Origin: Antedon mediterranea
Taxonomy: Eukaryota; Echinodermata; Crinoidea; Comatulida; Antedonidae
Direction of reading: 5' to 3'
Assembly (NCBI RefSeq): GCF_964355755.1
Contig: NC_092677.1
Location: forward strand, 3,353,001-3,417,000
DNA length: 64,000 nucleotides
Shown: piece by piece, positions 48,301-63,190 of the stretch
Layout: each line of letters starts with the position of its first letter
Numbering within the stretch: position 1 is the first letter of the stretch
Program-made: the position numbers and the translations under genes
Notes under the pieces: generated by a model
What the model was told of the DNA's origin: nothing
What the model saw: only the letters and a program-made list of their open reading frames with translations
The model's database searches: none

Positions 48301-51300
48301 TTGTAATGAAAAAATATGTATCATGTGCTATACATGGTACGAATCAATTGTGGTCTTTAACATTATGTATAACATCAGGTTCATGAACTTTTATGAACCC
48401 CAAAAGACAGAAAAAAAAGGCACCAATGACCTTAGTTGACCCAAGGCTATCAAACAACAGACTTGAACCAGGAGTACTACAACAATAATATTCCTCACCT
48501 TGAACGTTTTGTTCTTTGTAGTACTTTTGCTCCCTTGAATATCAACGTCTCACCCTCAGCATTCAAATATTCCTTCCATGAATCACTGTGATGACAGTCG
48601 TCTGGCAAATACATCTCACAAAATACTCCTCTGATATCTTGAAGTAACATAAACCACTGTATATTAAATGTACAATCAGGTCTAAAAGATCAAAGACAGT
48701 TTCAACTTATCACTATCATATTTGGGCAGATCACTACCATATATGGGCAGATCACACTTTCTTTTGTGAAACTAGTTTGATAGTGTAGACAGAGCTTTAG
48801 GCTTTTATCAGGGGTAATAAAGGCTCGATTTATTTATTATCTTTGAATGGTGAGAGGTTATGTGGTGGTTTGCGTGTGTTTGTTTTTTTCTATACTTGCA
48901 GCAGGACTACTCAAAAAGTTATTGCCCATTTTAAAGTATGGTTTCATAGCTGTATGGAAACATGCCATTAAATATTCATATGCCTAGGTGGAGGTTTGCA
49001 CTCTCTGAGAGCCTTTCTAGTTTAGATATACAACACTTTAAAAACATTTCTTATTTCTTTTTTTTTTAAAAATGGGACAAAAATTGATTTAATTTGAAAC
49101 TTCTTACTTGTCATTTGTTGGTGAATTATAACAACATACTCTCTGTACTGTTGCCCTAATACACATCCCTTTTGTGCTATGTCCACTACTGTCCGCAATA
49201 CTGTCCAGTATCGAGTCCGAGGCTTGGTCATCCTCATTAAGGGATTTAACTGGTTGAATGGTAACCTCTTCCAGAACAGGTCTTACTGCCGATTTGTCAT
49301 CAGAAGGCCATGTGTCAAAGGTCATCTTTCTTCTTGTAGTCTATACAATATTATTTTTAAAATGGTTTATACAACTGATGTAGTTTTAAGTTTAGTAAAA
49401 ATATATTTGTTTGACTTTTCCTCTTTGATTTCAGTATATTAAACTTTGTCTAAACTATCAAATGTGATGTGCCCATATATGGACATGTTGATGTCATATC
49501 ACTACCATAGCATATTACTATGTACCATATTTAGACACATCACATTTTTTTTAATGAAACTAGTTTGATAGTGTAGACGGAGCTTTAGGCTTTTATCAAA
49601 ATGCCTGTTTATCCTACATGTTTGCCATTATTCATAATAATAACAAACACACTATAAGGTAATCTGTTCTTCTAGGACATTATTAAGGGGACACCCCTAT
49701 TAAAGGAACACTTTTTGTGAAATGAATGAAGGAAAAATATTTTTGACAAACCACTATTCAGGGGACACCTCTAATAAAGGAACACTTTCTTATGAATATC
49801 TTTTTCAACACTGACAAAACAATATTCAGTAGACACCTCTATTAAGTAGACACCTCTATTAAGTAGACACCTCTATTAAGTAGACACCTCTATTAAGGTG
49901 ACACCTCTATTAAGGTGATAAGGTGACACTTTGATGGGTCCTGAAGGGTTCCCCTTAATAGGGGGCCTACTGTAATTTGTTTACTACTATTACTTACTTG
50001 TGTTGAGGTGCTTGGTACATTGGTAGAGTCTTGCCCCACAAGTTGACAGTAATGAGTGCATAGCAGAATGGGTTCACTGTGCGTTGGCAAGTTCAACCGC
50101 TGCCTACAATATGAAACAATATTAGGGTGAATAAGAGAAGGGGAAACATCAACATTTAACAGTTGGGCTCACAACATAATTATAACATAATAATGTATAA
50201 ATTTAGATTGGCATTTGTATCTACTGTGTAATAACATTATTTTGCAGCAGATTTTAGAGAGAATCTCCTCCTCCACAACCAACCCTCTCCTCCACCCCCT
50301 AAAAAATAATATGATTTTAAAAAGTTTATAAATCACATTTTAGTTAGGAATGTTTACACATATTATTTCTTTCTTATACATATGCCAATGATCTCCCTCG
50401 TTTCTCCCATAACCCACTCTATGCGTTCCTTTAAAATATGCAGAAGTTCCCCTTGAATATTCCCCCATTATTTCATTTTTTCATTTCTTTATTCGACAAC
50501 AAGCGGTCCAGGGATTGCGACAGCAACAGAGCACCATAACACATTTGTGTCCGCAATCCCTGTAACATACAACTTAATACAAGTTAAAAATGAATATAAA
50601 GTATACAGAATATATAAAAAATTTAATTAATTTGTATTACTGTGTTACACCATTTAAAATACTCCTATACAATTAAAATAAATTTAGCGTTGATCAAGCA
50701 GATATTTTTTCAATTTCGACAGGAAATTTTTCAAAGGAAGAGTAACTGCTTGATCTTTGATTATGGAGGGTAGTGATGACCATATAACAGGAAAATTGTT
50801 GATAGACGAATATTTTAAAGTATCGGTACGTGCAAAAGGGTGGACAAATGTGAGTAATTCAGGATGGCGTTGATTGATATGGATATTGTTATTTACAGTA
50901 CTACAAAAAGTTACATTATAAAAACAACGAAATATAAAGGAAATTAAAATCATTAAACGTCTATCACGTAAGGATAACCAACCCAAAGTTATTAAACGTT
51001 CGTCGTATGATATAGGTCCGCAGTGGGGTCCCAGAATACGTCTAGAGGCCCGTCGCTGAACCTGTTCGAGGCGTTTTATGTGTCCTCCATTTCTGGGGCC
51101 CCACGCCGGCAAACCATACTCTAGAATAGGTAGCACCAAAGTTTTGTATCTTACCATGGTGGGTATATTGTGACGATGGAGCCTTCAGCTATGCATAACT
51201 GTCTAGCAGTTGAGGTTGAGAATAACACATGTAGGACTGCATGGTCACTGTCACTTGTATCTATGCATTCACTGACGTATATTCCACGGCTAATGTTTAT

Positions 51301-53388
51301 CTTTTGTACACAAACCGTCAGAGCAGTGCCGCTGGCCTTAGCTTTGTCTGCAACATGGTGATTCCACATGGCTACTGAGGACCTCTCCCTAGAAATTAAC
51401 TTCTGTAACCTTTCAGCAAGACCACCTCTAATGGAACAAAAGCAACAAGAAGTCACTACTATAATCTTCTACTTTAAAATAAAGGCCTGTTCACACTGAG
51501 CAAAAAAACTCCCAATCAGTTCAAATTTATTTTATGAAAATTCTAATTTATTTTAATTTTGTTTCTCACCTTAGATATTTACTTTTCTTTTTGGCTGAAT
51601 CCAGTGGTTCAATTTCGTCGGTCTCTGTTTGAGGTGATTTTATTTGTTGCTTCATTAGGTTGATAAGGTTTGACCCTTTCTTTGACATCGCCGTTTTATT
51701 CTCTCCACTAGAGGTCACAGAACTTGAAGGCAAGGATGACGATATGGATCCTATGCTGTATGTTTCGGATACCTGTGTGGAAAAAAGTTATTATAAAACA
51801 TGCTGTCTTAAGCTTGGTTCCCACTAGGACACGACATAGTAACGTTTAAGTATTTTGACCAATCATGACACAATGGATATCTGAATTGTCTCTTGTTATT
51901 GGTCAACTTGCTTGGGTCTTACGTCCCTACGTTGCGTCCTGGTGGGAACCATACCTAACCTGCTTTTATGAAATGATTTTATAAAGAAAGTTTTATACAT
52001 ACTATACCTGTGGCGTGTTGCTAATTTGTTTAAATTCCTCAACTTCTTCACTAGCATCAGATTCCTCTGTAGATTCATAATCTGATATTAAAAGCTCAGA
52101 AGCCTAAACATAAACAAAATAATGTTAGCCATAATCAATGGAACATACAGATGCACAATAATAAATAAAAGTTAAGCATATGTCTATGAATATGGTAGTG
52201 ATATGCCCAAATATGGTAGTGATATGACATCATCATGTCCATATAGGATGTGAACATCACATTTTTTTTGTCACATAAAGTTTGATAGTGTAAACAGAGC
52301 TTTAGAATACACCAAAATTGGGTCAAAGACTAAAGTGGGGGTCAATATTACAAGTACCTGGGATGCCTGTGAACTTTGAACTTTGACCATAACAACTTGT
52401 TTAGGAGGTTGATCTTCACTGGAGATCTCATCATGACATGTGCTTCTAAATGACGTCTTTGGACGTTCAGGTGATTCAAACACTAGAGGGAGTGCATCTG
52501 CTGAGTCGCTGTCATCTTCACTTGAGCTCCAACTTATATCGACATCTTGTTGGTTCCCTATTCTTGCATTAGAAAGTAATTTACCTAAAGTTTTAAAGAT
52601 AATTTTGTTTAGAAACATGTCATGAAATAAAAAGCATTTATCATAAAATATTAAATAAGAGAACTTAAAAATTATTTAAGTAAACATAATATCAATTAAA
52701 CACCCACTTTTTAAACCTTTTTTACTGCCAACTGATTTCCGGGCAGAAGACCTTTGACCTTCAAGAATGATGTCCGGATCAAAACCATCTTGACAACGAT
52801 CCCAACTGTCATCGGCGGACAAACAATTCTGTTTACTGCGTAACTTGGTAACGCAATCAGATCTCTGCCAAACAAACAAAAAAGATCCAAAATGTTTATT
52901 AGTTTACGTTAGGCCGCCAGCCTTAATAAATAGGCCTACTACTCTAGGAGGCTGCCTACTTACTTTTCCAATTTACACATTTATAATTACAAACTTAACC
53001 TAGCTAGGCCTAGGTGGCCCTAGCCTAGCCAAGGCCTAGACTTATTACAAGCTAGGCCTAGTAGGCTATATATATATCATTCTAGACCATACCTAGCAGA
53101 AATAACCTACCTAAGTAACCTAGTAGCCTAGTTATTCTTAGCCTCTAGCTAGGCCTAGTCAGCTAGCCTGGATGACTTAGGCCTAGGTAGCCAAATCACC
53201 TGATAAAGGTGAACTCACACGCCTGGTGGTGGGTGTGAGCGAATACCGGTGTGAGCTGGCTAGCCTACGACTTTTGAGAGCAATATAATGGTTAATAAAC
53301 GACCACATTTCTTAATAAAATATGTAGCAAACCAAAATAAAATGCTTATTTTGTCATCAGATAATGTTAGCAGTACCTTACGCTTCAT
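45315..53388 (-). CDS. SPIDR: SPIDR, scaffold protein of homologous recombination
   Basis: Sixteen exons, all with GT-AG borders and matching phases: 53388-53377, 52864-52708, 52584-52358, 52103-52008, 51772-51570, 51427-51155, 50103-49998, 49340-49108, 48681-48499, 48280-48196, 48094-47957, 47435-47189, 46740-46603, 46282-46189, 45863-45746, 45476-45315. They give 823 residues; human SPIDR is about 915. Matching blocks include DISWSSSEDD, RGGLAERL...RERSSVAMW (232 on), IYPPWQRL, ATVQRV, FSMLDSMWPP, HVFMFKDV, GADESSAYQW (704-713) and the C-terminal LEEIKI. C716/C719 with C737/C740 form a zinc-ribbon-like pair. In human cells SPIDR links BLM helicase and RAD51 in the nucleus. Exon 1 codes only MKRK. 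The exon 2 donor GTGGGT is weak. The exon 8 start is uncertain by 12-15 bases because of a second in-frame AG. Introns hold many MITEs and a LINE. Confidence 0.9.
45941..46079 (-). mobile_element. MITE family A, copy 16
   Basis: TAAAGCTCTGTCTACATTAT at the left; GATAGTGTAAACAGAGCTTT at the right. It lies in SPIDR intron 14. Confidence 0.8.
46318..46460. repeat. degenerate GGGACAC/GGAGACAC repeat in SPIDR intron 13
   Basis: TACAGTGGTAACCCTCCTTC resembles CAGTAGAACC with changes. GGAGACACCACC and GGAGACACTTTTATG follow. It is a decayed member of the pogo-like group with no right end. Confidence 0.4.
46931..47040 (+). mobile_element. MITE family A, copy 17, truncated
   Basis: TATTCTGTCTACACTATCAA at the left, then GGGCATATCAGTAGCATAT and GGGCATATCACACTTA. 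The right terminus is missing. It lies in SPIDR intron 12. Confidence 0.65.
48711..48799 (+). mobile_element. MITE family A, copy 18, right half
   Basis: Inner CTACCATATATGGGCAGATC and an intact GATAGTGTAGACAGAGCTTT. It begins only 30 bases upstream of the SPIDR exon 9 border, so it lies in or next to the branch-point region of intron 8. Confidence 0.75.
49439..49587 (+). mobile_element. MITE family A, copy 19
   Basis: TTAAACTTTGTCTAAACTATC at the left; GATAGTGTAGACGGAGCTTT at the right. It lies in SPIDR intron 7. Confidence 0.8.
49661..49972. mobile_element. pogo-like MITE with 17-bp tandem, SPIDR intron 7
   Basis: GGGGACACCCCTATTAAAGG and GGGGACACCTCTAATAAAGG precede about four tandem copies of TAGACACCTCTATTAAG (17 bp). 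The end is GGTTCCCCTTAATAGGGGGCC then TACTG and TA. The right terminus is 25 bases from the donor of SPIDR exon 7 (intron starts 49997). It is another case of tandem growth inside this family. Confidence 0.65.
50470..51154 (-). mobile_element. 5'-truncated LINE, 3' part of reverse transcriptase and 3' UTR
   Basis: On the minus strand an open frame (51154 to 50684, 157 residues with the preceding ATG) reads VRYKTLVLPILEYGLPAWGP, then LEQVQRRASRRILG and LGWLSLRDRR. This is the region after the catalytic core of CR1/Jockey-like reverse transcriptases. It ends at a stop. The 3' UTR follows, with an inverted GGGATTGCG repeat pair and a GAATAAAGAAATGAAAAAAT tail near 50470-50495. The frame is intact, so insertion may be fairly recent. 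The 5' break coincides with the donor of SPIDR exon 6. Confidence 0.8.
51809..51957. mobile_element. MITE family B, copy 3
   Basis: TTAAGCTTGGTTCCCACTAG at the left; CGTTGCGTCCTGGTGGGAACC at the right. Central TTGACCAATCATGAC and TTATTGGTCAA are inverted. It lies in SPIDR intron 4. Confidence 0.75.
52172..52304 (-). mobile_element. MITE family A, copy 20, left end damaged
   Basis: AAATATGGTAGTGATATG repeats and an intact right end (GATAGTGTAAACAGAGCTTTA). The left terminus survives only as TAAGCATATGTCTATG. It lies in SPIDR intron 3. Confidence 0.7.
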
Positions 53389-54205
53389 AATTTCTAGTTT
53401 TTAATGTCATTCACGCACATTATTTTTTTGTCGTCTGCTGCTATAAGTTTGTCGCCCTCTCTTGAAACCAACGACGCATGTCCACAAAAACAAAAATTGT
53501 TTTTTTTTGCGTAATTTTGTAGTAAGTTCTATAAATTTGTAATTCATTTTAAATAAGTTTTATAAATTATTTTAAGTTTGTAATAAAATCAACTCAATAC
53601 AAAAAGACTATTATTTTTTTTTATTATTTTACTTTGATATACCTTGCTAAAATAGAAAAATGTATTTTGGAATGAAATATTTAAAATTTGCTATAAACAA
53701 AAAATATTCAGTTTTTGTTTTTCGACCTCAACTGGAATTTGCTTCTACGCACTTGGCTGTAGCTTTGATTGGTTGGTTAGACAATATTTTAAATTCTTGG
53801 CAGGTTCATAAAAGAATGCATAGTCAACTCTCTCAATGCCAGACCCCTGTATACCGGAGACTCTCCTCTTTTCTCAAGGTGCAAAATGTCCCCAGTTCAT
53901 TTTAACATTCAAAACACATTTAGAATACCAGACTTTCCAGAAAATCAGACATATTTTCCAGCCCAAAGGTGTCCATTTTTGGGAAAGTTGACTGTACAGT
54001 AGTTACAATTATAAAAGAGTAAACAGCAGTATATATATAGTCCTTTGTGACACCCTTATTCATGGACACCCTTTAATGGTAACACTTTTCCGTGAAATTA
54101 ACTAGACATAATACATATTTTAACAATACAGTCAACTCCTATTCAGGGTCATCCTAAGATGGCGCTACTCTATTAACATAAATTGTTCAATATCATAAAC
54201 CACTG
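53389..54205. other. gap between SPIDR start and DUS2 stop
   Basis: Both genes run on the minus strand, so this 0.8 kb holds the DUS2 3' UTR and the SPIDR promoter. The element at 53822-53994 and GGGACAC-type fragments at about 54040-54160 lie in it. No TATA box stands out. Confidence 0.5.
53822..53994. mobile_element. TA-flanked MITE with GTCAAC ends
   Basis: TA then GTCAACTCTCTCAATGCC at the left; TTTGGGAAAGTTGACTG then TA at the right. ATACCGGAGACTCTCC and CCAGCCCAAAGGTGTCC inside match the interior of the element at 4340-4577, so it is the same family. Confidence 0.6.
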
Positions 54206-59143
<4,938 letters not shown>

Positions 59144-59236
59144 TTATCTACTGAAATACAAATGTTATACATACAACTTACATGATGGGTGATTAGCACT
59201 GTGTAATAGTTAATAAATTAGTCTTTTTACTGTGTA

Positions 59237-60032
59237 TGTTATGCGCGATTTGAACGATTTGCGCAATTTGAAATTGCGCAAAAAAAATCCTTGCGCAATT
59301 TGAATTGAAACATGTGTTTCAAATTGCGCAAGCAACGTATTAAATTGCGCAAGTAATCTGCAAATTGCGCAAGGTTTTTCGACAGATTGTGAAATCATGC
59401 ACACCCATATTTTTATAGTATTTAATTTCTAAGAATGATTCAAAATTAAAGATAAATATCACATTTCCTTATTTTAGTAGTGCAAATATTGTTATAAGTT
59501 AGCATACCGTCGAAGAACCGACGAAGGAAAACGAAGCGGTGGTGTTCCACCAGGCGGGCGCGGCGCGGGCGGCCGGCTATACTAGGCCTACTCTAGCCTA
59601 GCTAGGGTCTGGACTGCTGATACTGACTAGGTTACATGGCCTAGCTTAAACTAATATTAAAAACTTAAAAAGTGAGTATTAAACATTATCTTCATTGAAA
59701 TGGTCTTATTTATATAATAAAATACTAAATTTTAAACTCCTCTGCCTAGGCCTAGCCTAGCCATGTATGGGAAAATTTACAGTTCGTTTTCAAATTGCGC
59801 AAAGGTGTCATATTGCGCAAGAACTATCTTGCGCAATTTACAAATTGTGCAGCGCAATTTAAAATTGCGCAAAGATTTTCTTGCGCAATTTGAAATTGCG
59901 CAAGTTGATTGCGCAATTTGAAATTGCGCAAAAAAATCCTTGCGCAATTTTAAATTGCGCAAGAATTCTTTGCGCAATTTCAAATTGCGCAAGGATTTTT
60001 AATTGCGCAAATCGTTCAAATCGCGCATAACA
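59237..60032. mobile_element. 796-bp inverted-repeat element with 19 TTGCGCAA sites
   Basis: Left TGTTATGCGCGATTTGAACG and right CGTTCAAATCGCGCATAACA are perfect inverted ends. TGTA lies on both outer sides (59233-59236, 60033-60036) and may be a target duplication. Both arms are chains of AAATTGCGCAA/TTGCGCAATTT: six copies of TTGCGCAA on the left (59250-59370) and 13 on the right (59790-60010), including one full ATTGCGCAAT. The centre has a GC-rich patch (GGCGGGCGCGGCGCGGG). It has no coding capacity. It sits between DUS2 and LPCAT, possibly in a DUS2 leader intron. Confidence 0.8.
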
Positions 60033-60713
60033 TGTATACTCTGTAAGTCTAGGCTAGGAGGTCTAGTTTGTTTCCCTATTTAATTAAGTTAATTAAAATT
60101 AAATATTCTGAATAAATCACGCCTATATTCATTATTGAGGGTGATTTTATTTTGATGTCATTGACACATGCTAGGCCGGTAGCCTCAGTATCATATTTTA
60201 TAGGTCCGGCCGGGCCCTCCTCTATCCGGGCTTCTCCTCTCCTAACTACTACTAGCTAGCTACTAGCTAGGCCGGCCGCCTACCTACCTACCTAGTTAGT
60301 TAGTAGGAGGGTCATTTAGCTAGCTAGCTTACCTAGCCTATAAGTATATATAGAGAGGAATAGCTTTCCCTAATAATATATGACCACCTAGTAGAACCAC
60401 ATTTGTTAAATGTATTGTTATTAACTTTTTATTTACTTTTTAGTTAGGATTCCAAGAACAACACTCTTCAATTTTTAGCGCAACGTGACCGAACCAATGA
60501 AGCGGAACCAAGTACTTTCATCTGCTGCCCTCTAGAATGAATCCAAACGTCAAAAAACAACAACAAACTGCTGCTGAGATTGTCGAAGGAGGAAGGATTT
60601 GTTTTAAATTAGGGATAGGAAAAGCATTTCTTGATCCCTCGGATGTTTTTCAGTTGTATTTTTTATAAAATACAGTATAATACACTCTTTACTAACAGCA
60701 ATAATATTTAAAA
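60033..60713 (+). promoter_or_regulatory. 5' region between DUS2 and LPCAT-like gene
   Basis: Divergent genes share this side. CTAGC/GCTAG-rich DNA occupies 60180-60340. GCGCAACGTGACCGAACCAATGAAGCGG at 60479-60506 contains a CCAAT box and is the best promoter-like patch before the LPCAT start. No TATA box was assigned. Confidence 0.4.
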
Positions 60714-62109
60714 ATGAGTTCTGCGTCGAGCAGGAAAGATAGGCTGAAAAGAGCCGAGTCGCTAATCCACCCGGAGATTCGCAATCCGTTTGTCCACGAA
60801 CTGAATTTAACTACAACCGATAAAATCAGAGTAAGTATGGCAGAGGTGCGGCCTAGCCAGGCTCTGGTGGTATTATGGTGATACTGTATAGTTGCATGTT
60901 TTTCACAATCAATTAAATTGACTGATTCAAATTTCCAAATTAACAGATAACTGTGACAAGAATTGAACTTCTTGATTTGATTTAAGGGCACTTTTCCTAT
61001 CCAGCATTGAAAAAAACAAACAAAACCACCGGACAGAGACAATCATTGAATACAACAGGAGATATATAATGAATAGCTACTTTTATACCCCCATCTGCAT
61101 CATCATACAGTACAGTACATCTGCAGTAGACAATATTTTGTAGCGCTTTTAGATTTTCCCTGACACAGGTCAAGCAGCGCGCAATGAACGATGATATACG
61201 CCACGTTGACAACATATGGATATTCTTGTAGGAATTGGAATAAAACCTGTATGTGATTGGTCAGTTGTTAATGATTCGTTATGTCAGTTTAATTCGGCAA
61301 AGTTAAATCAATAAATAAAGTTTCCATTTCTGGCGAAAAAACGCTCTAGATTGCATCAGTATGGTCAAATTTTATAAAAACCAGGCTTTAGAATAAGACA
61401 AATAAACATTGTATCTTCTCTCTTAATACTATAGATTGCCTTAATGTCGGTAACGGTGGCTCCTATCCGTCTGTTACTTGTTTTAGTGTTAATACTGGTG
61501 GATTGTTTACTTGCCAACATTGCTATAGCAGGACTTACGCAACAGCAACTAGAAAGTGAACCCCTTAAAGGGTGGAGAAGGTAAAGTTTATATATAGAAA
61601 ACTAAAGCCTCTAATTTTACACCCCTTACAAATATAAAATAAACAAAATTTAAACAAAAGTTCATCAATTACAGGTAGGTTTTTTTTTCTGTTAAAGAGT
61701 GAAAACTCATCAAGAGCTAGGCTAGAACCCTCAAACCGTTGGCTATGGGCTTGATGATAAAACTGCCTGGTAGTTTACCATGGCCTAGTAACCCCCTACC
61801 CCAAAAATGTAGTTTGGCTCAATTTAGTTTTTCTTGGCAATATTATAATTACAACAATGCCTTATTTAAGTTATTGACTTTTACTTTCCAGGTCTCTTTT
61901 AAATTTTGCAAAATATTTATATCGTGGTGCTTTTCTAGCCAGCGGCTATCATTGGGTAAAGGTCAAAGGTCAGAAGTTGTCAGTTCATGAAGCCCCAATA
62001 CTTGTTGTTGGGCCTCACTCGTCGTTTGTCGACGCCATTTTGTTTGGCATGTACTTCGACATAAGTGTGGTGTCCAAACACGAATTACAATCAATACCGG
62101 TCTTAAGGA
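60714..62109 (+). CDS. lysophospholipid acyltransferase, LPCAT1/2/4 family, 5' part
   Basis: Three exons: 60714-60830 (39 codons), 61435-61580, 61892-62109, with donors GTAAGT, GTAAAG and GTACGT and phases 0, 2 and 1. Residues 1-160 are recovered. NPFVHELNL at 24-32 matches the family N-terminus. A long hydrophobic segment at about 40-70 (VAPIRLLLVLVLILVDCLL) is the membrane anchor. PLKGWRR at 82-88 and GPHSSFVDA follow, with H130 and D135 forming the HX4D catalytic motif. The enzyme transfers an acyl group from acyl-CoA to lysophospholipids at the ER or lipid droplets. GLTQQQL ahead of GWRR is closest to LPCAT4 in my recollection, so LPCAT4-like is suggested but not certain. Later motifs and any EF-hands lie beyond 64000. 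Reading through the exon 3 donor gives residues unlike the family. Confidence 0.85.
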
Positions 62110-62437
62110 GTACGTCAGATTTTAGTTTGATTCTAGCTTTGCATGCAATTTCAAAATACGAATTAAAACAACTTGCATATCTAAATGGAGCTTTCGATTT
62201 TGTGTTGACCAGCACCTATCACTGCAAGTGCCAAAATTATTCTTATACAATTAAGAATTCATATTTGAATTTGTCAAAATTCAAAGATAATACGCTTTTG
62301 ATCATTATTAGGTTTGACCAAGGCAATTTAACCACAGGATGCTGAGCTCCGGGAGCATTTATCTGTGGCTGCGACATCATCAGATCCATGCCCCTTAAAA
62401 GACACTGCACCTCGCGAAGAACATGTATAGTACAGTA

Positions 62438-62939
62438 CAGTAGAACCTCCATTTTACGTACGGTACGGGACCGAAAGGCGTACGTAAAACAAAGGATTCG
62501 TAAAATCAAGGTTGACCTTCTTAAATTGACCCCAAATACGTAGAGATCGTAGCTATAAAGGCTACCCTGTTTGTCTACTTTATTGAACAGCATGCAGGTT
62601 GTCACTAGCTAGGCCTTGCCTAGACTATTCAGGCCAGGCTAGCAAGATGTCAGGCCTAACTAGAAAAGTACAGTACTGTACAGTATATACAGGCTGTGAG
62701 ATGTTTAAATAAAGTGTAAAATATCAATGTTCTTGTATTTTCTATCAATAAAAACAGTTGCTGCTTAAATGCACGTGCGTAGCTTGACTCAAACACACAG
62801 CAGAATTCCACACACAGCCATGATTGTGGCTTTGTGTGCTTTGTTGTTAAATTGCGCCCTCAATGTAAGAAAATGATGACGTCATCGGTTATTTTAAGCG
62901 TACGTAAAATCAAGGGAACGTAAAACACAGGTTCTACTG
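62438..62939. mobile_element. 502-bp pogo-like MITE, intact TIRs and TA
   Basis: TA then CAGTAGAACCTCCATTTTAC at the left; AACACAGGTTCTACTG then TA at the right. ACGTACG and CGTAAAA(T)CAAGG occur inverted in both arms (62455-62520, 62895-62935). CAGTAGAACCTC with TA duplication is the classic pogo/Tigger terminus. This is the cleanest member and helps define the ends of the large satellite at 28837-35508. It has no transposase frame. Confidence 0.8.
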
Positions 62940-63050
62940 TACTGTTGGTATTTGTCGCAGCCAGACATAAGATCAAAGGATTGTTACGCGCTCCTATCTT
63001 GGCAAGGCGAGCTCAGCCCTGTTAGATTGCCTTGGTTCGACCTAGACCAC

Positions 63051-63190
63051 TAAAGATTGGTTACCACTAGATGCAACGCAAGAATTTAAGCCACAATGCA
63101 AGTGAATTGATCAATCCCAAGCAACAGTTGGACCAAACCATCGCTTGTGATTGGTCATGGCTTACTTCCTACAGTGGGAACCAAGCTTTA
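63051..63190. mobile_element. MITE family B, copy 4
   Basis: TAAAGATTGGTTACCACTAG with ATGCAACGCAAG at the left; CAGTGGGAACCAAGCTTTA at the right. The centre has TCGCTTGTGATTGGTCATGG, as in copy 1. Confidence 0.7.

Noticed and set aside
62110-62345. Extension of LPCAT exon 3 in an open frame to 62345
   Set aside because: Residues after the GTACGT donor no longer resemble the acyltransferase family, whereas splicing there keeps the alignment.
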